DNA of 64,000 bases from Aldrovandia affinis. Its lineage: Eukaryota > Chordata > Actinopteri > Notacanthiformes > Halosauridae. Of this stretch, positions 23,301 to 33,934 are shown one piece after another (the stretch's first letter is position 1; each line of letters starts with the position of its first letter). The position numbers were made by a program, and so were the translations under genes. Where the stretch lies: assembly GCA_029706075.1 (NCBI GenBank), contig JAINUG010000148.1, positions 1,077,501 through 1,141,500 on the forward strand, read 5' to 3'. Below the pieces are notes generated by a model. That model did no database searches. It worked only from the letters and a program-made list of their open reading frames with translations, and was not told the origin of the DNA.

Positions 23301-23840
23301 TGGTCCTTTTAAGGGTACAGTTAGAGCAGTCTCATAGTGAAATACTTAGATTAATCCTGACAATTTTCGGCATTTCTCCAAACACTAGTTCAAATAAATA
23401 AAGAGGATTCCTGTTAACTGAGTAACTTGGCACTAGAACAAGTGGCTTCAGCACTCTTATCATTATTGTTAATGAGGTTTATGTACTGGCACCACAAGGA
23501 CACACTGGAACAGACTGTCAAACTAATGCAAAATGGTCCTTAACCTAAAGTGATGTGTTGAAGGAGCAATGTAAAATTCTTCTCCAGTGGAAAAAGGATA
23601 AAATCAAATAAAAGCATGTAGAATTATATCGTCACAGCATTCACTTCCTGGCCAAAGTTTGGGGATGCTCTTTATATTATGGAGGTCAACCTTCAGTTAT
23701 CAAAGGTCAAATAAAATCTCCTCCTTATTTGTGCTTTGATGGTAAGGCCCTTGTGTTAACTGACATAGCGTTGGTCTCGTGCAAAATTGGTGTATTTCCA
23801 AAAACCTGCATTCTCAGGAACAGAAAGAATTGGGTATAAT
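20336..23840. other. Intergenic sequence
   Basis: No gene or named repeat seen. A palindromic CRE-like TGACGTCA occurs at about 20948-20955. 21040-21150 holds degenerate TTATAA/CATTA words. ORFs are short, overlapping and without motifs. Confidence 0.4.
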
Positions 23841-23869
23841 TAGGCGTAGGCATAGGGACATGTCCCCCC

Positions 23870-23950
23870 CAATGTTCAAAACAGTCATATCTGTCCCCCC
23901 CAATAATTTGGAAATAATAAAGCATTTCCTTTCATTATATCCCCCCCAAT
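23870..23950. repeat. Triple C7AAT motif segment
   Basis: CCCCCCCAAT occurs three times, at 23874-23883, 23895-23904 and 23941-23950, in otherwise AT-rich sequence. It is probably part of an old interspersed repeat; I cannot assign a family. Confidence 0.4.
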
Positions 23951-23964
23951 ATTTAACATGTGGT

Positions 23965-24090
23965 TGCGTAGCGTCACCCAGGGAAGGAGAATTTCAGTTG
24001 GCAGGGCTGTCCCTGTCTCATCGTGCAAGAACAATTCCTTCAGTCAGCTGGGTGTCTGCAGGCTGCCTGCCAGAGCTGCCTTTAAAGCAT
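23965..24090 (-). repeat. Dispersed repeat family R1, copy in minus orientation
   Basis: The reverse complement contains CTGCAGACACCCAGCTGAC, TGTTCTTGCACGATGAGAC and TGAAATTCTCCTTCCCTGGG, matching the blocks of the copies at 39820-39950 and 14290-14545. Confidence 0.5.
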
Positions 24091-24185
24091 AAAAAAGTTT
24101 TTTCGGAGGAGACTTTTGCTTGTCTGCTCTCTATATTGTGGTGATAGGATAGACTGACAAATACTGGGCATTCCAAACTGTTAGA

Positions 24186-24520
24186 AAAACAAATAAGGGT
24201 GACCGGGGTTTGATTCCCCGGCCACGCCAGAGTCGGCTCTAGCCGGGAGTGCCACCGGGGGCGGCAATTGGCTGTCCGCCCCAGGGAGCCGACAAGACGT
24301 TTGCTGTGCACAGGAGTGGCTCTGGGGTGCCGGAGTTACGGTCGACAGCATGACAAGTACCGTCTCGGAAGAGACGATACTTCGTCTTTGTCACTACTGG
24401 TCACAGGGCTACGGCAGTGAACTATGAGAAAGGGACCTGAAAATAGCTACCAAATTGAGAGAAAAACGGGATAAAATCAGAAAACAAAATTGAGAAGAAA
24501 TACGGGATAGAAATTTGATA
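24186..24520 (+). repeat. GC-rich SINE (family S2), 5'-truncated copy
   Basis: Starts within a tRNA-like head (GGGGTTTGATTCCCCGGCC, B-box-like) and continues CGCCAGAGTCGGCTCTAGCC, GGGAGTGCCACCGGGGGCGG, TTGGCTGTCCGCCC, GGAGTGGCTCTG, GAGACGATACTT, CACAGGGCTACGGCAG and an AT-rich tail (CTACCAAATTGAGAG, AACGGGATA). The same blocks in the same order, inverted, occupy 42735-43078. The core is strikingly GC-rich compared with its flanks. Confidence 0.75.
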
Positions 24521-24670
24521 AAAAAGAATACAGTATAAACATATGCCATAGAAACATATGCTAGTACTGCAGGCGTAAAAGAGCCAACATCACATAAACA
24601 AAAGAAAGGCCACATACAAAAAAGAATTAACGTACAAGAAATGCATTACTTCTGATCAGCTTGCCACTAG

Positions 24671-24678
24671 GACACACA

Positions 24679-24711
<33 letters not shown>

Positions 24712-24731
24712 CACACACACACAAACACACA

Positions 24732-24797
<66 letters not shown>
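24671..24797. repeat. Long (CA)n microsatellite
   Basis: About 125 bases of ACAC with few interruptions (AACAC, AAACACAG). Long ORFs of alternating Val/Cys or His/Thr on both strands here are repeat translations. Confidence 0.95.
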
Positions 24798-24802
<5 letters not shown>

Positions 24803-25628
24803 AAATACCTTGCTTCCTTGCAGAAAAAAAAGAGTCACACAATAGTGTGATTTTAAGATTTTTGCAGAGAAATGTTCAGTACACCGGACACACATAAAAA
24901 GGAGGGTGACAACACTAAAAGAGGTGACGCATTTTACTGTGCACAACAGACCTGTGTCTGGACCTCGAGACCTCGAGAAGAACGAGAGTTTGGAAAACAT
25001 CCTGTGGGTGTGTATTCAGTTCCCTGTGTCCACATGTGAAATTAATTCAAGGTTCATTTGTGCAACATTCATTAGTTCTATGTTTACTGAAAAAGGACAT
25101 TTTCCCACGGACATGCTGCAGCCTATTTTGAGGTGAAAGTACATTAAACACTAAACTATGATGTGGAACAAAGACATGCAAGGCTGAGAAACACGAAGGG
25201 ATCATGTAAAATCAGAGAACAAGAGGTGAATTCATCTTGATTAAGATATGGAAATGATGTACCTTTCCTGTGCAAACACCCATTCAAACAATCCTCAGCC
25301 AGGCTTCATCAATATGATATCATCTTACAGTAATTTCTTCCAAGGGCTGTGTTACTGAGTGTTTCTTTTAAAAGAGAGAGGAGCAAAATCTGTATGTATG
25401 AAGGGGAATCCGATGTCTACGAATTCTATGTTGTAACACCGGCTGTCCAACAGAGTACAACATATACAATAATATGCTCTCCTCTTTCCCTGGATGGTTA
25501 TGTTTGGATTAGAGCGTAATTTCCTCTTGCCTGGCTCACCAGGCCGCCACTTATGAAGAGTAAGGAGAGATGTTGGCTGAACTTGATGCTTTTAAACACA
25601 GAGAGCGTAATCCTCATTCTTACTGTAC
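24798..25628. other. Intergenic sequence
   Basis: No gene. GACCTCGA is tandemly duplicated at about 24961-24977. Otherwise nothing recognised. Confidence 0.4.
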
Positions 25629-25917
25629 TACAGTTTTTTTCAACTGCTAACATGCATTGGTCAAAACTGAAGTCACATTTTCAAAACTCTTCACACAGTC
25701 AGCGAACCAGAAGTCTATGTGGACCAAACAATTAATCATTTTTCATTGCTTTCACACAAAATGCATTCAATGACCACATTTTCCAAAATCCATGAACTCT
25801 TTTCTCATTCATACTCCACCACCCGCAAAACACTATATATTTGCAGCACATTTTTCAAATGCTAACACACTGTTTACAAAACTGTTCAAAACGCATTCAA
25901 AACAGAATTACGTCACA

Positions 25918-26415
25918 ATGTGTGCAGCACTGTCCAATGATGGTTTGCTGTTACACAAACCACTCATTGGCCCCTACAATACAGAGAGGCTCATTTCTTT
26001 TCTGGATGACCTGCATAATCGACTTGTGCCAGCGGAGGAGAGAGGGGCAGGAAACTCCCCTACCTTCATTGTTGTGTGGGATAATGTGGCATTCCACCAC
26101 TCTGCTGCAGTCACAGACTGGTTTGCTGCACATCCCAGGATTTTAGTACTATTCCTGCCTCCATACTCCCCCTTCCTAAACCCCATAGAACAGTTTTTCT
26201 CTGCGTGGAGGTGGAATGTGTATGACCACCGTCCACATGACCAGATGTCCTTACTGGATGCCATGAATGTGGGGTTTGGAGACATTTATCCTAAAGACTG
26301 CCAGGGTTGGATTAGACATTCCAAAAGATACTTTCCAAGATGCATCGCCAGAGAAGACATAAGATGTGATGTTGATGAGAACTTGTGGCCAAATGCAGGA
26401 GAGAGGGAGAACTAG
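25918..26415 (+). CDS. C-terminal part of Tc1/mariner-like DD35E transposase (element 1)
   Basis: Open for 165 codons from ATG at 25918 to TAG; the frame is open further upstream, but that part is leader sequence without similarity to transposase. It starts at MCAALSNDGLL and carries the second catalytic Asp (VVWDNVAFHH) and the catalytic Glu (LPPYSPFLNPIEQFF). I count 35 residues between them, hence DD35E spacing. A conserved basic/aromatic tail follows (WRWNVYDHRPHDQMSLLDAM, CQGWIRH, RYFPRC). The DNA-binding helix-turn-helix domains and the first catalytic Asp are absent, so this protein could not catalyse transposition alone. It is 88% identical to the copy in element 2. Full-length Tc1-type transposases are about 340 residues, so roughly half is present. 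Confidence 0.8.
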   Translation: MCAALSNDGLLLHKPLIGPYNTERLISFLDDLHNRLVPAEERGAGNSPTFIVVWDNVAFHHSAAVTDWFAAHPRILVLFLPPYSPFLNPIEQFFSAWRWNVYDHRPHDQMSLLDAMNVGFGDIYPKDCQGWIRHSKRYFPRCIAREDIRCDVDENLWPNAGEREN

Positions 26416-26978
26416 AACCCTCACAGTACTGTACAGTATGAGTGATTATAATATACATGTTGTTGTTTTTTTGTGATTATTACAGTTTTTTTCAGTTGCT
26501 AACAAGCATCGGTCAATACTGAAGACACCTTTTCAAAACTCTTCATACAGTCTGCATTACCAACATGCATCTTAGCCAAACAGTTAATCTCACTCCCAAA
26601 ACTCACTCAAACCACCAAAACACTTCATACATGTCTCAAAATAAGGCAACAATTCTCACTCAGAAAGCATACATTGTCACTCATAACACACTGACCTAAA
26701 AAACACTAACAACAGGGAGCATGACATAAATCATGAACCTTTATATTTGAAGTTTGAATGATTTTTCCAATAAATCAGTATTTCATTATAGAATAAGAAT
26801 AACACCTTTTCACTTTATTGACTGTACTAAAGTATATGTAACAAGAACGAATCAGAAATGCAGCAATTTGCTTCAATATCCTTTATTTTTTCTATATCTT
26901 TGCATATAGGAATTTACTTGTGAAAAAGAAAAAGTTTCCTGAAAAAAAACTATTTCCTGAAATTCCAGGGCTGCAATA

Positions 26979-27994
26979 CAGTAATAATAATAATTAAAAA
27001 AACAACATGTAAAGTATAATCACTCTGTACATACTGTACAGTACTGTGGGTTCTAGTTCTCCCTCTCTGCTGCATTTGGCCACAAGTTCTCATCGACATC
27101 ACATCTTATGTCTTCTCTGGCGATGCATCTTGGGAAGTATCTTCTGGCATGTCTAATCCAACCCTGGCAGTCTTCAGGAGAAATGTCTCCACACCCCGCA
27201 CTCATGGCATCCAGTAAGGACATCTGGTCATGTGGACGGTGGTCATACACCTTCCACCTCCATGCAGAGAAAAACTCCTCTATGGCTTTTAGGAAGGGGG
27301 AGTATGGAGGCAGAAATAGTGCTAACATCCTGGGATGTGCAGCAAACCAGTCTGTGACTGCAGCAGAGTGGTGGAATGCCACGTTATCCCACACAACAAT
27401 GAAGGTAGGGGAGTTTCCTGCCCCTCTCTCCTCCGCTGGCACAAGTTGATTATGCAGGTCATCCAGAAAATAAATTAGCCTCTGTGTATTGTAGGGGCCA
27501 TTGAGTGGTTGGTGTAGCAGCAAACCATCATTGGACAGTGCTGCACACATTGTGATGTTAGCTCCTCTCTGGCCTGGGACATCCACGGTTGCTCTCTGTC
27601 CAATCACATTTCTTCCCCTGCGGCGTCTTTATTATTTCATTTTATTGTAAATATTCTGCTAAGATTTTCTATATATTTCAATATGGTTACTACAGAAATG
27701 CACAAAATTTGCCATCATTCTGTTTTGAATGTGTTTTTAACAGTTTTGAAAACAGTGTGTTAGCATTTGAAAAATGTGCTGCAAATATATAGTGTTTTGC
27801 AGGTGGTGGAGTATGAATGAGAAAATAGTTCATGGATTTTGGAAAATGTGGTCATTGAATGCATTTTGTGTGAAAGCAATGAAAAATGATTAATTGTTTG
27901 GTCCACATAGACTTCTGGTTCGCTGACTGTGTGAAGAGTTTTGACAATGTGACTTCAGTTTTGACCAATGCATGTTAGCAGTTGAAAAAAACTG
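26979..27994 (-). mobile_element. Tc1/mariner-like element 2 (DD35E family), complete ends, inserted in the foldback centre
   Basis: Read on the minus strand it starts CAGTTTTTTTCAACTGC (27994 downwards), has a leader nearly identical to element 1, then the transposase fragment, and ends ATTATTATTACTG at 26979. Both ends abut TA (26977-26978 and 27995-27996), the Tc1/mariner target duplication. The terminal inverted repeat is only CAGT. Length is 1016 bp. The near identity of its leader with element 1 points to recent activity. The missing 5' half of the gene makes it non-autonomous. Confidence 0.8.
27053..27628 (-). CDS. C-terminal part of Tc1/mariner-like DD35E transposase (element 2)
   Basis: The frame is open from just after a TAA at 27629-27631 to the stop at 27053. 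There is no ATG at the beginning: the first ATG codes for the Met of MCAALSNDGLL. It retains about 28 residues more than element 1, including GRNVIGQRATVDVPGQRG, which is standard transposase sequence, so the two copies have different 5' breakpoints. The second Asp (VVWDNVAFHH) is kept. The Glu motif reads LPPYSPFLKAIEEFF, so NPIE has become KAIE, while Glu itself remains at the same 35-residue spacing. About 19 of 165 residues differ from the element 1 copy. The first catalytic Asp and DNA-binding domains are missing. Confidence 0.8.
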   Translation of the reverse strand, partial: RRRRGRNVIGQRATVDVPGQRGANITMCAALSNDGLLLHQPLNGPYNTQRLIYFLDDLHNQLVPAEERGAGNSPTFIVVWDNVAFHHSAAVTDWFAAHPRMLALFLPPYSPFLKAIEEFFSAWRWKVYDHRPHDQMSLLDAMSAGCGDISPEDCQGWIRHARRYFPRCIAREDIRCDVDENLWPNAAEREN

Positions 27995-28505
27995 TATTGC
28001 AGCCCTGGAATTTCAGGAAATTGCTGTTTTTTGTTTCATCTTTTTATTTTTCACAAGTAAATTACTATATGCAGAGATATAGAAAAAATAAACAATATTG
28101 AAGCAAATTTCTGTATTTCTGATTAATTGTTGTTACATATACTTTAGTACAGTCAATAAAGTGAAAAGGTGTTATTCTTATTCTATAATGAAATACTGAT
28201 TTATGTGAAAAATCATTCAAACTTCAAAGATAAAAGTTCATAATTTATGTAATGCTCCCTGTTGTTAGTGTTTTTTAGGTCAGTGTGTTATGAGTGACAA
28301 TGTATGCTTTCTGAGTGAGAATTGTTGCCTTATTTTGAGACATGTATGAAGTGTTTTGGTGGTTTGAGTGAGTTTTGGAAATGAGATGAACTGTTTGGCC
28401 AAGATGCATGTTGGCAATGCAGACTGTATGAAGAGTTTTGAAAAAGTGTCTTCAGTATTGACCGATGCTTGTTAGCAATTGAAAAAAACTGTAATATTAT
28501 TACAC

Positions 28506-31500
28506 CAATTTATTGATTATATTTTGATTGTTGTTCTTGCCAATTTGTGTGTTCCTCTATCCAGCATTTGATTTATATGTGATTGTCCTCTTCTTCTTTA
28601 AAACACATTCAAATGTTTTAAACAATTCATGTTCCATATACTACTCACATGACAAGATAAGTCTTGCTTTGTGAATGGGTGATAATCCATGTCCATGTGT
28701 GATTAGACTGAATTTGCAGGGAGCTTACTGACCATGCACACGGATATGTGCGGAAACTTTGAAGCGGAAGTTTCCAATTATGGGCTTTTTGTGAAATGTT
28801 AAACGGAGCAAGATGGACAGCTTGGTGCCTGCAGCGCGGAAATCTCTCATTATGTGGAGGGTTAAAATACTCTCACTTCAGCCCACTGCAAGCCCGGGAG
28901 GATACCTTTCAGAAGCATGCACCATGACTCGCTCTCCGCTCGATTTGAACAGTTCACCCTCGCGTGTATTACATCGATGTGTCACGATGTGTCACCTGAT
29001 ACGGAAACCACAGCAAATGAAATGACAATAAAAGTCTTCCTGTGCGTTGAGTCATCCACTGTGTTTCAATACACAGTGCACTGAAGTGAAGGGGTAAAAA
29101 AAGAAACACTAACTTGCGTACTGTTCGCATGCTTCTGGATCTGACATTGCCACTGCAATAGCACGTTCTCAAGACACCTGTGATGCCAGTGACTGACCCC
29201 ACAGGAACTGTTGAACAATATTCCAAAATAAAACTGGATAACCTGTATGTATACTACTCAGTAAATTAAATCATTGTAATTTATATACTGTGAGCATTAT
29301 CAGCTTTATCAGCTGTCTAACATCACTACTATTAATAATTTGTAAACATATAAGTAAGTTTCCACACAGCCCCTTAGAGTATGATGTCTTTAAATCAACG
29401 TGAAGGCACAATCTTTTTCAAAGAGGCTTCAAGTCAGAGGGGGGAGCATTAACTTCTTGATTGACTATAGCTTGTTTGGCTGTGATACTTCACCCGAGAC
29501 AGATAATACAGCGAAATGAAGGAATGACACTACCTCCGCTGCAGGTACAGTGTCGTAAACATTAAGAGTTTGTACCTATGCCAATTTCACTCGAGAGGAT
29601 TAGAAGTTCTGGCATCGGATGGAGATGCAACACTATCAATGCGTTCTTGGAAAAAGTTGTGTTTTGTTAAGTTATGTTTCGAGCTAGGGTTTTTTTTTCT
29701 GTGTGTGTGCGCAGAAAGCCTATGAGAAAGAATGTGTTCGGTTCCCACTCGTGCGATTACTCATTCTGTCATCGGTTTTTGATTCCCTCTGCTTGACTCG
29801 TATAGTTTGCCAGTGGCTGTGAAACTCTTTTGCGGTGAAGTGCGGCCAAGCGCAATTACCACAGCGTCCCGCTCCACACAAATCTAAATAATTAATTGTG
29901 GCAATAATGGCGGCCAAGGGAATACATATACGCAGCCACTAAGGGCTGATTCTATAAGAACAATAGTCTTTTTACCGCTTATAGGCAGAAACAGCTGACA
30001 AGACCATTCTCCCTGGAGGGAAGGCTTATACAAAAGTAAATAACAGAGCTGGTGTTCCAAAGGCTGTACAAACAGTACCCCAACTCTTCACACGATTCGT
30101 TTCTGCTAAAGCAAATAGTTGTGGAGTAAAGACAAGATTCTGTCATCGCTGGGGGAGCCAACCCCATCAGCCTTCAGAATCCCTGTCATTCTTATGAACA
30201 CGCAAACAATTATCATTCTTATCACGTTATGCGTGGGGTCAAACAATTCCTGCAGCCTTGGGATTCGAAAAGGAAGTACTCTTGGCAGCAGGACCTTGAA
30301 AAGACTCAACAGTGCCAAGGTAAAATTAGGCTGGACCTGAAATCTGATCATGAAAACCCCAGGATTGTATTGAAAAGGCCATATGCCAAAGCACGGTGCA
30401 GCCTGTATTTGGAGAAAGCATACTATCGCATCCTCTCTCCGGGGGCACTGGGGTCCTAGATTTGAGGGCAGATTTAATCTCGCAATAGTGACTGAGTGAA
30501 GTTTAAACATTGAATAATGATAATAATTCAAATATTATTGTAATACCAGGCCAACATCAGTAAGAGAATGTTAGTACATGAAAAAGATGTTGGTGCTATT
30601 TTGATTTGACATCAACTATGACTTCAAATATTCCTGTGAGGGAATGAAACGGACTTCATAGCAAGATTACCATAGATGTGGTAGAGTGCAGTAAAGTGAT
30701 TCAAGTTATGTTTATGTTTTTAATGTGACGTACGCAGTGGCAAATAGAGTTATTGTGCAGATGAAACCTGAGACAAAGCCCGTGTGAGTGTTAACTGCTG
30801 CCATTTCCTTGACAATTACATTTGGCCTTTTATGAATGGTAGTACAAATTAAGAGTCGGTAATAACTGGTTTTAAATGCCCGCTCTGTGTAAACAGTTGC
30901 CTGTATCAATATCTCAAGGCTTTCATTTCTGTGGTCCCACGGGTTCCGTGTTATAACACTCAACCATTTGGTGCGACTGGAAGAAAGTATGACTGTTTTA
31001 AGTTACACCTCGGTGGGCACACCGCTTCACGAAAGTGAAAACGTAGACTCATCCGTCAACACGCCCCGTGTAGTGAGATAATCTAAGGAAAATAAATAAT
31101 TCCAAGGACGGATATATGGCAGATGGTTCGACTCTACTGATCTCTTGAGTGGGTGGGGAGGATTCCTGAGTCATGCAATTAGCTGCAGGAAACGCTCTGC
31201 CTCTGCGGACCGACGCAGAAACGCAGCAAAGAAGCGAGGCTGCTGTCTTATGATACCTATTTTAATCCCATGCTGAGCAGCTGCTGATAATTACAGCACA
31301 ATGAAGCTCCTCAACAAAGAAAACCTGCCCTTTTTTTCCTAAGAGCCTCCCTCTTCCCCACCTCTCAGTCACATTCCAGAAAAATCTCCTTCCTCCTTTC
31401 CCTGTTCCCCCTCAGCAACACTGACCTCTGGTCAGTGCTTATCATGTCACATGAAGTGTTCACTTGCTAGGCCCAGTTAAGAGATCAGCATCTCTGAGGG

Positions 31501-31626
31501 GGATTAGGATAAACTGGTTTAGACTGGACTGATTCTGTCCAGTTTTAATGGTCTTCTAGATAGCACACACAAAACAATCTATTCGTGCCAATGCTTCCAA
31601 ATATCTGAAAGATATATTTGTCTTGG
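28506..31626. other. Intergenic sequence with weak exon/promoter-like spots
   Basis: No supported gene. Points of note: a perfect 8-bp inverted repeat GGAAACTT/AAGTTTCC at about 28756-28779; a 70-codon ORF at 28813-29025 followed immediately by AATAAA (29027-29032); GATGTGTCAC duplicated in tandem at about 28976-28995; and a YY1-like AATAATGGCGGC at about 29903-29914 in a CpG-containing context. The 141-residue minus-strand ORF at 30106-30531 shows no domain. Confidence 0.3.
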
Positions 31627-31641
31627 AATAATAATAATAAT

Positions 31642-31702
<61 letters not shown>
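31627..31702. repeat. (AAT)n microsatellite
   Basis: About 25 AAT units with one ATT interruption near 31640. Confidence 0.95.
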
Positions 31703-31703
<1 letters not shown>

Positions 31704-33744
31704 TACAAATGACAATTTGATTCTGTCATTTTGGTTCCTTGATCATTAGTTCAATAGCCTATTTGCAAAATGTAATATTGACAATGTAAAAGTGATGCAG
31801 TATGTTGTAAGACAATTAAAGAACCAAAAAACCAAAAACAGTCTTTCAAGATCACCTTTTATGGTCAGGGAATAATTGTACAGTTTTTCCCACAATTTGA
31901 TTTTTTCAGTTTTTAATTCTCTCCAGAAAATGTCCATGTGTGACAATATGCTTGTAAATGACACTTTTTAAGCACCGAACTATGTGAAAGATAAATTACA
32001 ATTAACTTTTGTAACATGGCAATAAAGAATATTCTATTCTATTTTATTACAAATAAAGTACACCAATATAATACATGACCTCCTTTTCTGGAAATACTGT
32101 GCTATCAATCATTTTATGCTTTGTTTTTGTGTGTGCATTTTTATAGCTTTGGACATCCCTAAGAGCAGCACTTGTTACGGAAAGGGACAGTGTGTTATTT
32201 CCCCCCTCCAAATGTTCAGCTTCAAATGTCTCATGGTCAAAGAAAAGGAGACAGGAGCACATATTAAAGTACATCTGCCTCTGGCAATTATGAGAAGGGC
32301 ATTCCTTTCCCACTTTTATGAAAAGTGTGTCATTGCAAAGTTCTCAGAGGAGTTGTCTCTCTATCTTTCTCTCTCAATCTCTCTCTCTGAGCGTGAGATC
32401 AGGTCCATCCAGACTCTCAGCTGACAGGAAGTTCCAGGAAAAAGGAGTCACCCTAATAAAAAATGTCCATCATTTACCCTTCAGAAAAATAGTGAGTAAG
32501 TAAGTAACTGGCATAATCTTTTATTTTTAATGGGGGAGTCTCACCAGGGAGGGTGGGGGGGGGTGGGGGTTTTGAGTGAGAATGTGTATTCATTTTGGAG
32601 CTGAGAGACTTTCACATTTTTCAACGTTCCATTTGTGTCAGAACCAGACAACGTTCCATTTGTGCCAGAACCGTTTGTCCTGGGAGCCCCCCACCTCTGT
32701 GTGGAGTGGAGCCAGGAGTTGGGTGACGGGACAGTATGGGGTGGATGCCATCACCGTAGCTAAGTCTGCGGGTCCATCTGGAGCGGGGGGGACAGGGGAG
32801 TCTGACACTGTCAGGCCAGAGGGAACACTGGAGCAGGTCTGAATGATGGCAGCCAGCGAGGAGCCTGCGGGTCCCAGACCACTCAAGGACACCGTGAAGT
32901 GTGTTGAAGTCCTCTCATCCTGCATGGTGATATCCTCTCATCGTTAAAAACAGGAAGAAACAGTCTTCCTTTATGTTATAGAGTTTTACCCACTGACAGA
33001 CTTTCTGACGTATTTTCACAAAATGTCTTTTTTTGCTCTCAGTCTTTTTCTTTGCATACATTCTCTCCCAATATATTAACAAATATATTCATAACAAGGA
33101 CAAGAGTATTGAGGAAAAGCTCTGAATAAATGGCGCATTCCAGTTCTGAGAATTATAATTTATTTTGAACATTTTCATGGGGCTGGCTGTGGCGTCATAT
33201 GTGAAGACGTCAAAATTATTTAAGAAAACGAAATTACTTTGTATTTACACATTTTACATCCGACAGAAGTAAAGATAAAGAATAAATTTTTAAAAATTAA
33301 GAATTGCATACATACACACACATACTGTGCAAAGCAAAGCCCTGCACATACTGCTCCAGTGATGAAAATAACAAGCGACCAAACTGACAGAGAATAAAGG
33401 ATCTGTTCCTTGTAAGGTCTCATAATGGAAGGTGTCAGGCACACACAGAGGCGCTTCGCTCATTGTGTCAGAACAGTTTGGCTTTTCGTAATCGGTAAAT
33501 GGTCATGCTGGTTGATCAAAGAATTTGGCACGCTGTTGAGTTTAAGCCCTGGTCTGAGTATTGTCAATGTTTTCCATATGCTCAGAATCTTCAGTGTCTG
33601 TTCCAATCAATTTACGGTAAGTGGGGTTGCTGAATGAGTTACTGTACTGCTTTTCATGAGAATTTCCGTATTGTCTTTCCAATAATGCCCCTGGGGTTTA
33701 CTGCTCAAGCTGTTTCCCTTTACCTTAAATAAGTGATGTGCCAG
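31703..33744. other. Intergenic sequence with G-rich tract
   Basis: No gene. 32017-32052 (CAATAAAGAATATTCTATTC and following) resembles a retroposon tail with ATTCT repeats. 32548-32569 holds four G-tracts. A direct repeat AACGTTCCATTTGTG is found at about 32623 and 32649. Confidence 0.35.
32548..32569 (+). other. G-quadruplex candidate
   Basis: Pattern G3-A-G3-T-G9-T-G5: four G-tracts with one-base loops, the densest quadruplex-forming motif in the window on the plus strand. Confidence 0.5.
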
Positions 33745-33875
33745 AGGACTGCACATCATTTGTAGCTGGTGCAAGCGGATAATAGATGCTTTATCAACCA
33801 GAGGAGTTGGCGTTGTGCGATGAGGTGGCGAGGGGTAGTCTCTGGGTAGTCTTGACCCCAGACGTTCTCGCTCGA
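33745..33875 (+). repeat. Dispersed repeat family R1, third copy
   Basis: AGAGGACTGCA, GGTGCAAGCGGATAATAG, ATCAACCAGAGGAGTTGGCG and TTGTGCGATGAGGTGGCGAG match, in order, the blocks of 14290-14545 and 39820-39950. Confidence 0.5.
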
Positions 33876-33934
33876 GAGCATCTGCAAAGGCAAGCTTCAA
33901 TTTGTGAGATTAGTTTCTTGACATGTCATTGGTT

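Larger units (their letters stand above)
26483..28491. mobile_element. Foldback (long-inverted-repeat) MITE of the same family, split by element 2
   Basis: The left arm 26483-26976 (494 bp) and right arm 27997-28491 (495 bp) are inverted copies of each other. Both outer ends read CAGTTTTTTTCAGTTGC or close to it, next to TA (26481-26482 and 28492-28493). The outer ~110 bp of each arm resemble the 5' end of elements 1 and 2 (CAGTTTTTTTCAACTGC, ACTGAAG, TTTTCAAAACTCTTCA), so all three share one terminal sequence. The arms meet at a perfect palindrome of 25 bp per side centred on a TA, and exactly there element 2 is inserted. The arms contain no coding sequence. Confidence 0.75.
25631..28505 (+). 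mobile_element. Tc1/mariner-like element 1 (DD35E family), interrupted by nested insertions
   Basis: Begins CAGTTTTTTTCAACTGC after a TA (25629-25630), has about 285 bp of non-coding leader, then the open transposase fragment at 25918-26415 and a short AT-rich tail. The tail is cut at a TA (26481-26482) by the foldback element 26483-28491. Beyond that element's second TA it resumes as ATATTATTAC near 28494-28503, which matches the end of element 2 (reverse complement CAGTAATAATAAT). Removing the insertion gives a tail resembling element 2's tail, so the 3' end is placed near 28505; the last bases are diverged. Only a CAGT-like terminal inverted repeat is shared between the two ends. The 5' half of the transposase gene is missing. 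Confidence 0.7.

Noticed and set aside
24627..25000. Long ORFs of alternating Val/Cys and His/Thr
   Set aside because: They are six-frame translations of the (CA)n microsatellite at 24671-24797.
28756..29040. Possible small gene: hairpin, 70-codon ORF and AATAAA
   Set aside because: The ORF has no recognisable domain and the elements are individually common; insufficient to call a gene.
30106..30531. 141-residue minus-strand ORF and a 76-residue ORF on the opposite strand
   Set aside because: They overlap each other, have no recognisable motif, and open frames of this length are expected by chance in 64 kb.
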